This document shows, piece by piece, positions 52,638 to 60,244 of a stretch of DNA of 64,000 nucleotides. A program made the translations under genes and the position numbers. Source of the stretch: Nonomuraea jiangxiensis (lineage in GTDB: Bacteria; Actinomycetota; Actinomycetes; Streptosporangiales; Streptosporangiaceae); contig NZ_FNDJ01000011.1 of NCBI RefSeq assembly GCF_900099965.1, forward strand, positions 62,001 through 126,000, written 5' to 3'. Positions within the stretch are counted from its first letter, which is position 1; each line of letters opens with the position of its first letter. The notes under the pieces are model-generated. The model was not told the DNA's origin. It saw only the letters and a program-made list of their open reading frames with translations, and searched no databases.

Positions 52638-53932
52638 TTGATCTTCTTGACGTCCTCGAGCACCTGTGCCCACGCCTCGTCCGGGGTCTGCTTGCCCTGC
52701 TCGACCCGGCCGAGGCCGTTGCCGATGGCCACGCGGACGTCGGCCTCCTTGGGGCCGAGGTGCTGCGGCTTGAGAGCCTTGGCGGCGTCGGAGTAGATCT
52801 GGCCGATCGGGGCGTCGCCGAAGAAGGGTTTGGTGAAGTTCCGGATCGACGGGTCGTCGTAGAGCGCCGGGATCGACGGGAAGGTGCCCTCCTCCTTGAA
52901 CACCCTGGCCTGGTTGTCCTTCGAGGTCAGGAAGTCGATCAGCTCGGCCGCCTCCTTCGGGTGCTTGCTCTGCTTGGGCACCATCAGGTGCGAGCCGCCG
53001 CTGTTGCCGCCACCGCCGGGCACGGACGCGATGTCCCACTTGCCGCTGGAGTCCTTGGCCTGCTCCTGGATGAAGCCCGTCATCCAGGCCGGGCAGATGA
53101 TCGTGGCGAACGAGCCCTTGGCGAACCCGGTGTTCCACGGTGGCGAGAAGGCGGCCAGCTTGGCGGTCAGCCCCTCCTGGGTGAGCTGGTTGGACAGGTC
53201 CCAGGCCTTCTTCACGTCAGGGTTGGTGCCCACGATGATCTGGTCCTGGGCGTCGTACAGGCCGGTGGGCGCCTGGTTGACCATGGCGCGGAAGAGTTCG
53301 CCGGGGCTGTCGGTGAACTTGGTGTCAGGCAGATTCGCCGCGGCGAACTTCTTGCCGGTCGCGATGTACTCCTCCCACGTCGGCCAGAGTTTCGCCACCT
53401 CGGCGCGGTCGGAGGGGAGCCCGGCCTTCTCGAACAGGTCCTTGCGGTAGCACATGGCCAGCCCGCCGACGTCGGTGCCGAGGCCGAGCACCTGCGAGCC
53501 GTCCTTGCTCAGGCCCTGCTGCCACTTCCAGTCGAGGTAGTCGGACTGGCGCTTGTCGAGCCCGTACTGCTTGAGGTCGACGAACTTGCCGGGCTGGGCG
53601 GTGAACGTACTGATGTATCCGACCTCGACCGCTTCGATGTCGCCCGCGCCGGCGTTGGTGGCCAGGCGCTTGACCAGGTTGCTGTGGTGGTCGTTGAACT
53701 GGGCGATGCTCTCGACGATCTCGATGTTCGGGTGGGTCTTCTTGTATTCCTCGTAGAGCGGTTTGAAGCCGAGGTCGCCGAAGCTGCCGACGGTCAGCTT
53801 GATCTTCTCTCCTGGCTTGGCGCTCGCCTCGGTGGCGGTGCCGCCACCACCACCGCCGCAGGCCGCGATCGCTAGGGCGAGCACGGAGGCGGTGAGCAAG
53901 GGCAGCGCGAGCCGGCGGACACGAGGGGTCAT
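52634..53932 (-). CDS. Sugar-binding lipoprotein of the beta-glucoside ABC importer
   Basis: Extracellular solute-binding protein of 432 aa. Signal MTPRVRRLALPLLTASVLAL with lipobox AIAAC and a Gly-rich spacer. The binding-protein core contains FKPLYEEYKKTHPNIEIVE. ATG 53932 has GGAGG six bases upstream. First gene of a five-gene operon ending in lacI. A 16-bp palindrome lies upstream. Expected ligand: cellobiose-like beta-glucoside, inferred from GH1. Confidence 0.92.
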   Translation of the reverse strand: MTPRVRRLALPLLTASVLALAIAACGGGGGGTATEASAKPGEKIKLTVGSFGDLGFKPLYEEYKKTHPNIEIVESIAQFNDHHSNLVKRLATNAGAGDIEAVEVGYISTFTAQPGKFVDLKQYGLDKRQSDYLDWKWQQGLSKDGSQVLGLGTDVGGLAMCYRKDLFEKAGLPSDRAEVAKLWPTWEEYIATGKKFAAANLPDTKFTDSPGELFRAMVNQAPTGLYDAQDQIIVGTNPDVKKAWDLSNQLTQEGLTAKLAAFSPPWNTGFAKGSFATIICPAWMTGFIQEQAKDSSGKWDIASVPGGGGNSGGSHLMVPKQSKHPKEAAELIDFLTSKDNQARVFKEEGTFPSIPALYDDPSIRNFTKPFFGDAPIGQIYSDAAKALKPQHLGPKEADVRVAIGNGLGRVEQGKQTPDEAWAQVLEDVKKIK

Positions 53933-53964
53933 GGAAACCCTCCTGGATCGGAGCTGGGGGGTAT

Positions 53965-53980
53965 GAGAGAGCGCTCTCTC
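53965..53980. promoter_or_regulatory. 16-bp perfect palindrome, LacI operator of the beta-glucoside operon
   Basis: GAGAGAGCGCTCTCTC lies 32 bp before the binding-protein ATG. A degenerate second copy (AGAGAGCGCGTTCA, 54044-54057) lies about 80 bp further upstream. The CG-centred form is typical of LacI operators. Confidence 0.75.
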
Positions 53981-54054
53981 GACAGGTTCGGGTTCGCCGT
54001 GGCTATGTGTCAACGGAGCTTACGTAACGATCCGGGTTATCGAAGAGAGCGCGT

Positions 54055-54951
54055 TCAGCTCTGGTCGGTGAGCACTCGGCCCGCTATCCTGGCGTACATG
54101 CGGCCCGGGCTCGGGGCCTTGGCCAAGAATCCGGGCAGCTCGGGCAGTCCGACGGCAAACGGGTCGAGCCGCTCATACAGCTCCTCGGCGTCGAGCGGAC
54201 GGTCGTCCGGGTGCTTCTCCAGCACCTGCGCCAGCAGCGCGCCCAGCTCTCCCGGCAGCCCGGGGATGTCCGGCGGGCGTTCCTTGACCTGCTTCTCGAA
54301 CACGACGTAGTCGGTCGGCCCGGTGAAGAGCCGGCGCCCGGTCAGCATCTCGTGCAGCACGCAGCCGAGCGAGTAGAGATCGCTGCGCGGCTCGGCGACG
54401 CCGCGCTGGATCTGCTCGGGAGACATGTACGCCGGCGTGCCCAGGATCTGCCCGATCCTGGTGAACGTCGTGGTCTCCGCGTCACGCAGCAGCGCCAGCC
54501 CGAAGTCGAGCACCTTCACGCTGCCGTCGGGGCAGAGCATGAGGTTGGTCGGCTTCAGGTCGCGGTGGCAGATCGCCAGCGCGTGCGCCGCCGACAGCAC
54601 CGCGCACGCCTGGGCCGCGATGGCGGCCGCCCACGGCACCGGCAGCGGGCCGTGCTCGTTGACCAGGTCGGCCACGGTGACGCCCTCGATGAACTGCATC
54701 ACCTGGTAGAGGCGCTGCTCGTGGGTGCCGAAGTCGTACAGGACGGGGGCGCCCGGATGCTCCAGCCGGGCCAGGATGCGGGCCTCGCGGATGAAACGGC
54801 GTTCGAGCTCCTGGTCGTGGCCGCTGGGCAGCCTGAGCAGCTTCACCGCGACCCGGCGGTCGAGGTGGCGGTCGTGGCCCGCGTAGACGGCACCCATGCC
54901 GCCCTGCCCTAAGGGAAGGTCTTCGAGCTCATAGCGGTCACCGATGACCAT
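54055..54951 (-). CDS. Soluble Hanks-type Ser/Thr protein kinase
   Basis: Complete protein kinase domain of 298 aa. ATP loop GQGGMGAVY (15-23), Lys K37, catalytic HRDLKPTN (D131), metal site DFG (D149), and TPAYMSPEQ. There is no membrane segment and no sensor domain, unlike PknB, so it is cytoplasmic. ATG 54951 with GGAGGG upstream. It lies 62 bp downstream of the DNA methylase gene on the same strand, probably co-transcribed. A PP2C gene is divergent beyond the methylase. Confidence 0.95.
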   Translation of the reverse strand: MVIGDRYELEDLPLGQGGMGAVYAGHDRHLDRRVAVKLLRLPSGHDQELERRFIREARILARLEHPGAPVLYDFGTHEQRLYQVMQFIEGVTVADLVNEHGPLPVPWAAAIAAQACAVLSAAHALAICHRDLKPTNLMLCPDGSVKVLDFGLALLRDAETTTFTRIGQILGTPAYMSPEQIQRGVAEPRSDLYSLGCVLHEMLTGRRLFTGPTDYVVFEKQVKERPPDIPGLPGELGALLAQVLEKHPDDRPLDAEELYERLDPFAVGLPELPGFLAKAPSPGRMYARIAGRVLTDQS

Positions 54952-55013
54952 TCGCCCTCCCCACCGCTTTCTGGAGAAAATACACCGTCAGCCGACGAGG
55001 GAATGCCGTCGCC

Positions 55014-57062
55014 TCACGGGGTGAGGCCATGGGCAGGGGGGTGCAGGTGGCCGTCGGCGAGCCCGTCGAGACCGAGCCTGATCAGTGCCTGTCCCAGCGT
55101 CGAGGTCTCGCGGATGGCGTCCTCCAGCACGGCGAGCTTCCTGAACGCCTCGCCGTAGGCCTTCTGGTCCTTGAGCGACAGCCTGGGCAGGCGGGTGCGG
55201 CGCACGTCGAACCTGCTGGAGCCGGTCGTCACCCGCCCACCCGCGGCGCGCAGGAACCCGGCCAGGAAGTCGGGGTCGAGCCGGCGCGCGTCCACCCGGT
55301 AGAGGGTCAGGTGCGGGCCCAGCACCGCGCCGCCGTCGGAGATCACCCGCACGCTGGAGTAGGAGGCCACCACGTCGCCCGGCCTGATCGCGATCAGGCC
55401 CGGCTGCACGGCGGTCAGGCCGGACGGCGGTGCGCCGTTGAGCACGTCGTCCGAGGTGAGGACCGGCACGTCGCCGCCGTCGGCGGACATCTTGGGCGGG
55501 GCCTGCGAGGTGGTCACCAGGCCCTCCTTGATCAGGTCGCCGATCGTGGTGGCGGGCTGGTCGAGCGGCTGCTCCAGGACCTTCAGGTCGGGCGGCAGGG
55601 CGGCGGCGGCCAGGAAGCGGTCACGGGCCTCGGCGTAGGCCTTGCCGACGTCGTCGCGCCGCTGGTGGCGGGCCGGGGCCATGTCGACCTCGTCGGCCAG
55701 CAGGTCGATGATGCGTACGGTCTGGTCGGAACGGTCCTCCAGGTAGGCCGCCCAGGCGGGCTCGACCGCCGACAGGTCGGCAGTGGCGTCCAGGATCAGC
55801 ACGTCCGACGGCGGCCGCTCGCCCGCCGCCGGGCGGCGCAGCAGCCACAGGTCGGAGCCCGGCAGCGCCACCACCGCCCGCAGGGCCCCGGCGCGCAGCA
55901 GGTTGGCGCGGATGCGGCGGCCCGCCTTGCGGCTGGCCGCCGCCGGGGGCATCAGGATGGCGACCAGGCCGCGCGGCTTGACGTGGGTGAGGCAGTGCTG
56001 CACCCAGGCCAGCTCCGGCTCGCCGCGCGGCGGCAGGCCGTATTCCCAGCGCGGGTCGCCGGTCAGCTCCTCGTAGCCCCAGGCCCGTTCGTTGAACGGC
56101 GGATCGCACACCACCGCGTCGGCCCGCACGCCCGCGAAGCCGTCGGCCCGCATCGAGTCGCCGGACACGATCGTGGCCTCGATGCCGCGCAGCCGCAGCC
56201 GGGAGGCGGTGATGGCGGCCGAGGTCTCGCTGAGATCCTGGCCGAGCATCCTGGCCGCCGCGGGCGGCCCGGCAGGAGCCGCCCGGGTGGGGGCCAGCAG
56301 CAGGGTGCCGACGCCGCAGGCCGGGTCGAGCAGCGTGGTGCCGCCGTCGCTCACGAGCCGGACCATCAGCTCCGCCACGTCCTCGCGGGTGACGGACAGC
56401 TGCCGCGAGTGCGCCTCGAGATAGCGCTCACACAGGAACTCGTACGCGGTCAGCGGGTCATGACGCGCGGCCAGCTCCCTGAGAAGCCCAGCCAGCTCCG
56501 GCTCCATCCGGGCGGGATCGGCACCGTCCAAGGCCGCCCGGCCACCCGCGACCCCGGCGTCCGGGTCGCCCGCCGCACCGGCTTCCGGGCCGTCCCCCGA
56601 ACCGGCGCCAGGAGCGCCCGTCGCACCCGCACTCGGTGCGCCCGTCACACCGGCACTCGGTGCGCCCGCCGCACCGGCTCTCAGAGCGCCCGCCGCACCG
56701 GCGTTCGGGGTGCCCGCCGCATCGGTGTCCGGGGCCTCCGCCGTGTCGATCCCCTGTGAGTCCGCGGCCGTGATCTCGCGGGTCAGCAGCGCGCCGGCCT
56801 GGGCCACCAGCTCTCCCAGGTGCAAATCACCCGCGGCTTTCAGGCGTTGCCACACCCGATCTCCCAGGGAGACCTGGTAGGACTTCCCATAGCGGCGCAG
56901 CCAGGACTCGATCTGACGCAGCGAGAACAGCGGCTGGTTGGCGGTGCCGCCGACGGGCTGGGGGAAGTCGTCGTGGCGGCGGCGCCAGTTGCTCACCGCG
57001 GCACGCCCGACACCGGCGAGCCGGGCAATGTCCCCGGCATTGACGGTCGGGTCGTGGCTCAT
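55014..57062 (-). CDS. N6-adenine DNA methylase fused to a specificity-like domain, with N-terminal helix-turn-helix
   Basis: Protein of 682 aa. Residues about 8-32 form a helix-turn-helix (AGDIARLAGVGRAAVSNWRR). Residues about 116-173 are an Ala/Gly repeat linker. The N6-methylase domain has SAM motif DPACGVGTLL (246-255) and catalytic DPPF (320-323). The C-terminal third resembles an HsdS target-recognition domain (TIGDLIKEGLVTTSQ; RPGDVVASYSS; SRFDVRRTRLPRLSL). No nuclease motif is visible and no restriction gene is adjacent, so it looks like an orphan methylase. The ATG at 57062 lies seven bases from TACTGT, suggesting a leaderless mRNA; GTG 57071 is an alternative. Followed by the kinase gene. 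Confidence 0.85.
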   Translation of the reverse strand: MSHDPTVNAGDIARLAGVGRAAVSNWRRRHDDFPQPVGGTANQPLFSLRQIESWLRRYGKSYQVSLGDRVWQRLKAAGDLHLGELVAQAGALLTREITAADSQGIDTAEAPDTDAAGTPNAGAAGALRAGAAGAPSAGVTGAPSAGATGAPGAGSGDGPEAGAAGDPDAGVAGGRAALDGADPARMEPELAGLLRELAARHDPLTAYEFLCERYLEAHSRQLSVTREDVAELMVRLVSDGGTTLLDPACGVGTLLLAPTRAAPAGPPAAARMLGQDLSETSAAITASRLRLRGIEATIVSGDSMRADGFAGVRADAVVCDPPFNERAWGYEELTGDPRWEYGLPPRGEPELAWVQHCLTHVKPRGLVAILMPPAAASRKAGRRIRANLLRAGALRAVVALPGSDLWLLRRPAAGERPPSDVLILDATADLSAVEPAWAAYLEDRSDQTVRIIDLLADEVDMAPARHQRRDDVGKAYAEARDRFLAAAALPPDLKVLEQPLDQPATTIGDLIKEGLVTTSQAPPKMSADGGDVPVLTSDDVLNGAPPSGLTAVQPGLIAIRPGDVVASYSSVRVISDGGAVLGPHLTLYRVDARRLDPDFLAGFLRAAGGRVTTGSSRFDVRRTRLPRLSLKDQKAYGEAFRKLAVLEDAIRETSTLGQALIRLGLDGLADGHLHPPAHGLTP
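56565..56733 (-). repeat. 24-bp tandem repeat inside the methylase gene
   Basis: About seven 24-bp units encode octapeptides such as AGAPSAGV, TGAPSAGA, AGALRAGA and AGTPNAGA. Best-matching units are at 56614-56637, 56638-56661, 56662-56685 and 56686-56709. Confidence 0.8.
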
Positions 57063-57069
57063 GCAGCCC

Positions 57070-57131
57070 ACAGTAGTTCACAAGAGTCTTCAGCGCATCT
57101 GCTTGTGAAGTCTTTCAACCAATGATTTACT
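57070..57131. promoter_or_regulatory. Divergent methylase/PP2C promoter with 8-bp inverted repeat
   Basis: TTCACAAG (57077-57084) and CTTGTGAA (57102-57109) are perfect arms 17 bp apart. For PP2C, TTGTGA (57103-57108) and TTTACT (57126-57131) form a promoter with a 17-bp spacer. For the methylase, TACTGT (minus strand, 57070-57075) is the -10. A repressor binding both arms would control both genes; the methylase's own helix-turn-helix is a candidate. Confidence 0.6.
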
Positions 57132-57138
57132 GCAGGGT

Positions 57139-57909
57139 ATGAAGCACAACATCCGCTATGCCGCCGGGTCAGACGTTGGCCGTCGCAGGGAGCAGAACGA
57201 GGATTCCGGCTATGCCAGTGGCCGGTTGCTCGTGGTGGCCGACGGGATGGGCGGGCACGCCGCCGGCGAGCTGGCGAGCTCGGCGGCGATCGCCGTCATG
57301 CGCGAGCTGGATGCCACGCTTCCCGAGACGGGCTCCGACCTGGAGGCGGCCCTGGAGGGCGCCGTGCACGAGGCGGCGCGCAGGCTGGTCGAGCTGGCCG
57401 ACATCGACCCCGCGCGACGGGGGATGGGGACCACGGTGACCGCCATGTTGTGGGACGGCTACCGGTTCGCCCTGGCTCATCTGGGTGACTCCCGCGGATA
57501 TTTGCTTCGTGACGGCGCGCTCTACCAGATGACCAAGGATCACACACTTGTGCAGTCGATGGTGGACGAAGGGCGGATAACGGAGGATCAGGCCGCCGTG
57601 CATCCCCGGCGTTCGATGGTGCTGCGGGTGCTGGGCAGCGAGGGCAGGGCCGAGCCTGACATGGCGCTGCGCGAAGCCGAGCCTGATGACCGTTACCTCC
57701 TCTGCTCCGACGGCCTCACGACCGTGCTGGGTCCCGAGGTCCTGCACGAGGTGCTGACCACGGTGGCAGACCCCGGCGCGGCCGTCCAGCGGCTCATCGA
57801 CCTGGCCAACGAGGGTGGCTCGCCCGACAACGTGACCGTGATCGTGGCCGATGTGGTCGCGCCGGGCGCGGGGGAGACGGGCATCTACCGCGTGGGCGCC
57901 GGCTCCTAG
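57139..57909 (+). CDS. PP2C-type Ser/Thr protein phosphatase
   Basis: Metal-dependent phosphatase of 256 aa. Metal and catalytic motifs are DVGRRREQNEDS, VVADGMGGHAAGE, HLGDSRGYL, CSDGLT and GSPDNVTVIV, all intact. No membrane or sensor domain. Divergent from the methylase-kinase operon with a shared inverted repeat between them; it is the natural antagonist of the kinase. A targeted substrate cannot be read from sequence. Confidence 0.95.
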   Translation: MKHNIRYAAGSDVGRRREQNEDSGYASGRLLVVADGMGGHAAGELASSAAIAVMRELDATLPETGSDLEAALEGAVHEAARRLVELADIDPARRGMGTTVTAMLWDGYRFALAHLGDSRGYLLRDGALYQMTKDHTLVQSMVDEGRITEDQAAVHPRRSMVLRVLGSEGRAEPDMALREAEPDDRYLLCSDGLTTVLGPEVLHEVLTTVADPGAAVQRLIDLANEGGSPDNVTVIVADVVAPGAGETGIYRVGAGS

Positions 57910-58057
57910 CAGAGGTAGGGGTCAGTCCCACGAGTCTCACCAGTCACATAGCCGATTTTTCGTCTCATAGCACGACAACTTCTGGTTCATTCGCGCGATT
58001 TCGCGATGGCGCTACTACAGTCCATCGTGATCTGTCGGATTTCTGGGAGGAGTCACC

Positions 58058-59083
58058 CTGGACCCGATCGCGGATGAGCTGCTGAAGACGGTGCGGCAGG
58101 AACTCGGCTATAAGGAGAAGAGCGGCCAGTTCACCAAGTTCGGCCAGTGGTACGCGGAACGTGTCCAAGACCCCCAGTACCGCAATGCGCCGTGGTGTGA
58201 CATGTTCCTCGCCTGGGCTGCGGACAAAGCCGATATCACCGACTATGTCGGCCAGTTCGCCTGGACGCCGTCCCACGCGGCCTGGTTCATCGAGCAGGGC
58301 GCGTGGACGCAGAAGCCCGAGCCGGGAGCGCTGGTCTTCTTCGACTGGCGCGGGGGCAAGAGCTACAAGGGCGTCGACCACGTGGGAGTCGTGGAGCGCG
58401 TCACCGGCGCGAAGATCCACACCATCGAGGCGAACGTGGACCGCGTCTGGCTCAAGCGCAAGACCAGGGAGACGGACAAGGTCGTCGGGTACGGCCTGCC
58501 GCGCATGGTCAAGGCCAACGCCGAGCGCCTGGACGAGATCCGCTCCACCGAGCGGCCGTTCGTGTCGCCGCCGCGGCAGGAGACCGGGCAGGGGTCCCCG
58601 CTGGACATGCTGGGCACGCCGCACGCGCTGCTCGCCGCCATGGTGCTGGTGACCGTCGTGCTCTCGTTACGTGCCACCCGTCGCGGCCGCGGCACCCACC
58701 GCCGCCTGCCCTGGCCCTGGAACGCACCAAGCTCCCCGCCCTCCGGCCCGGCCCCGGACCGAGCGAACGCCCTGGTCATCGGCAAGGCGCCGTTCGCCCA
58801 GGAGAAGACTCCGGCCAAGCCGCTCGCCAAGGAAAAGGCACTCGCCCAGGAGAAGCGGCTCGCCAAGGAAAAGGCACTCGCCAAGGACAAGGCGCCGGCC
58901 AAGTCGCACCCCGCTCCAGCGCAGCCCGGCCGCCCGGCCCGCGCCCGGGTCCCAGCGGGTCCCGCCCACCAGCCCGCCCACCAACCGGCGCACGAGCCCG
59001 CCCATCAGCCGGCGCACCAGGCGGCCCGCGAGCCGGTCAGGCATCCGTCCCCCAGCAGGCGCAGGCCCTACGACCTCGACTGA
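58058..59083 (+). CDS. Membrane-anchored CHAP amidase-like protein, probable CTG start
   Basis: CHAP (Cys-His amidohydrolase/peptidase) domain at about residues 40-150, with Cys47 in NAPWCDMFLAWAADKA and His108 in GVDHVGVVERV. Such domains cleave peptidoglycan cross-links. One membrane segment (about 188-204, HALLAAMVLVTVVLSL) separates it from a tail of Lys/Ala repeats (LAKEKALAKDK) and PAHQPAHE repeats. The strong GGGAGGAG (58045-58052) sits five bases before a CTG, and no ATG, GTG or TTG is nearby in frame. The first in-frame GTG (58091) would cut the opening DPIADELLKTV helix that homologs have. Total 341 aa with the CTG. Confidence 0.8.
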   Translation: MDPIADELLKTVRQELGYKEKSGQFTKFGQWYAERVQDPQYRNAPWCDMFLAWAADKADITDYVGQFAWTPSHAAWFIEQGAWTQKPEPGALVFFDWRGGKSYKGVDHVGVVERVTGAKIHTIEANVDRVWLKRKTRETDKVVGYGLPRMVKANAERLDEIRSTERPFVSPPRQETGQGSPLDMLGTPHALLAAMVLVTVVLSLRATRRGRGTHRRLPWPWNAPSSPPSGPAPDRANALVIGKAPFAQEKTPAKPLAKEKALAQEKRLAKEKALAKDKAPAKSHPAPAQPGRPARARVPAGPAHQPAHQPAHEPAHQPAHQAAREPVRHPSPSRRRPYDLD

Positions 59084-59094
59084 GGCTCCGGCGC

Positions 59095-60144
59095 TCAGGC
59101 CGTGAGGTCGATGACCGCCTTGATGTCGCCGGCGGGCTCGAAGACCTCCAGGGCGTGCTCCAGCGGCACCCGCCGGGTGACCAGCCGCCGCAGCCACCCG
59201 AGGTCGGCCTGCGCCAGCGCCGTCGCGGCGGCCCTGAAATGCCGCAGGTTCGCGTTGACGCTGCCGAAGACCACGTCGTTCTCCAGCACGATGTCCCGGT
59301 TGACCATCCCGGCGTCCACCTGGAGCGCCCGGCCCTTGGCCGAGAGCCCGCACAGGCAGACGATGCCCGCGGCGGCCGTGGCGGTCATGGCCTCCAGCAC
59401 CAGGGATCCCGCTCCGGTGCACTCGATGATGAGATCCGGCCGGTCCTTCGCGAACTCCTCCAGCGAGCCCGCCGAGTGATAGGTCGCGCCCAGCTCGGCC
59501 ACCAGGCTCGACTTGAGCCCCTCCGGCGCCCGGTCCAGCACGTGCACCTCCAGCCCGCGCTGCCGCCCCATCAGCGCGGCCATCAGCCCCACCGGCCCGG
59601 CCCCGGTGACCAGCACCGAGCGGGGCTCGAACCAGGCCCGCGAGCCGATCCGCTCGATCTGCTCCCACGCCTTGGCGACCACCGACGCGGGCTCGACCAG
59701 CATGCCGACGCTCTCCAGCGCAGGATCCAGGCGTACGGCGTAGGCAGCTTTGAGTGTCCAGCGCTCGCCGGCGTACCCGTCGAGCTCCTTGATGCCGCGC
59801 TCGGTGTAGCGGCCGTTGCGGCACATGTCGAACTCGCCCCGCCCGCAGGCCCCGCACGGCACCGGATCGGGGCGGCGCACCACGCCCACCACCAGGTCGC
59901 CGGGGGAGTACGCGGAGCCCTCCGGCGCCTCCAGCACGCGGCCGAGCGACTCGTGGCCGATGATCATCCTTTCCCGGCCCGGGGGCGGCCAGCCGTACTC
60001 GCCCGCGGCCAGCTCTCTGTCGGTGCCGCAGACGCCCACGGCCAGCCCTTGCACGAGCAGCTCGCCGGGACCGGGCCGCGGATCCGGCACCTCCTCCACG
60101 GCGAGTGACCCTCGTTTGCCCGGCGCATACGTGAGCGCGCGCAT
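59095..60144 (-). CDS. Zinc-dependent medium-chain dehydrogenase, glucose 1-dehydrogenase-like
   Basis: Medium-chain alcohol dehydrogenase of 349 aa. Catalytic zinc region CGTDRELAAGEYG, with GHES and the structural-zinc-like CGACGRGEFDMC. Cofactor motif VTGAGPVG. The N- and C-terminal halves resemble archaeal-type glucose dehydrogenases. ATG 60144 with a GGGGTGGGG stretch upstream. Divergent from icmF across 100 bp containing the TAGGACGTCCTA palindrome. Sugar specificity is tentative. Confidence 0.85.
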   Translation of the reverse strand: MRALTYAPGKRGSLAVEEVPDPRPGPGELLVQGLAVGVCGTDRELAAGEYGWPPPGRERMIIGHESLGRVLEAPEGSAYSPGDLVVGVVRRPDPVPCGACGRGEFDMCRNGRYTERGIKELDGYAGERWTLKAAYAVRLDPALESVGMLVEPASVVAKAWEQIERIGSRAWFEPRSVLVTGAGPVGLMAALMGRQRGLEVHVLDRAPEGLKSSLVAELGATYHSAGSLEEFAKDRPDLIIECTGAGSLVLEAMTATAAAGIVCLCGLSAKGRALQVDAGMVNRDIVLENDVVFGSVNANLRHFRAAATALAQADLGWLRRLVTRRVPLEHALEVFEPAGDIKAVIDLTA

Positions 60145-60193
60145 CTGCCCCACCCCCTTGAGCGGTCTCTACCCGGTCATGGCACAGAAATAG

Positions 60194-60205
60194 TAGGACG
60201 TCCTA
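60194..60205. promoter_or_regulatory. 12-bp perfect palindrome between dehydrogenase and icmF
   Basis: TAGGACGTCCTA, flanked to an 18-bp near-palindrome (TAG and GTA outside), lies 39 bp before icmF. It is a candidate TetR-type operator. No regulator gene is adjacent. Confidence 0.5.
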
Positions 60206-60244
60206 GTATCTTAGAGAGAGAGCTCTACGAAGGAGTGATCAGGC

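Noticed and set aside
54055..57909. Interpretation as a Pgl or BREX phage-defence system
   Set aside because: A kinase and methylase are present, but PglZ, PglY/BrxC-like ATPase and the other core genes are absent from the window.
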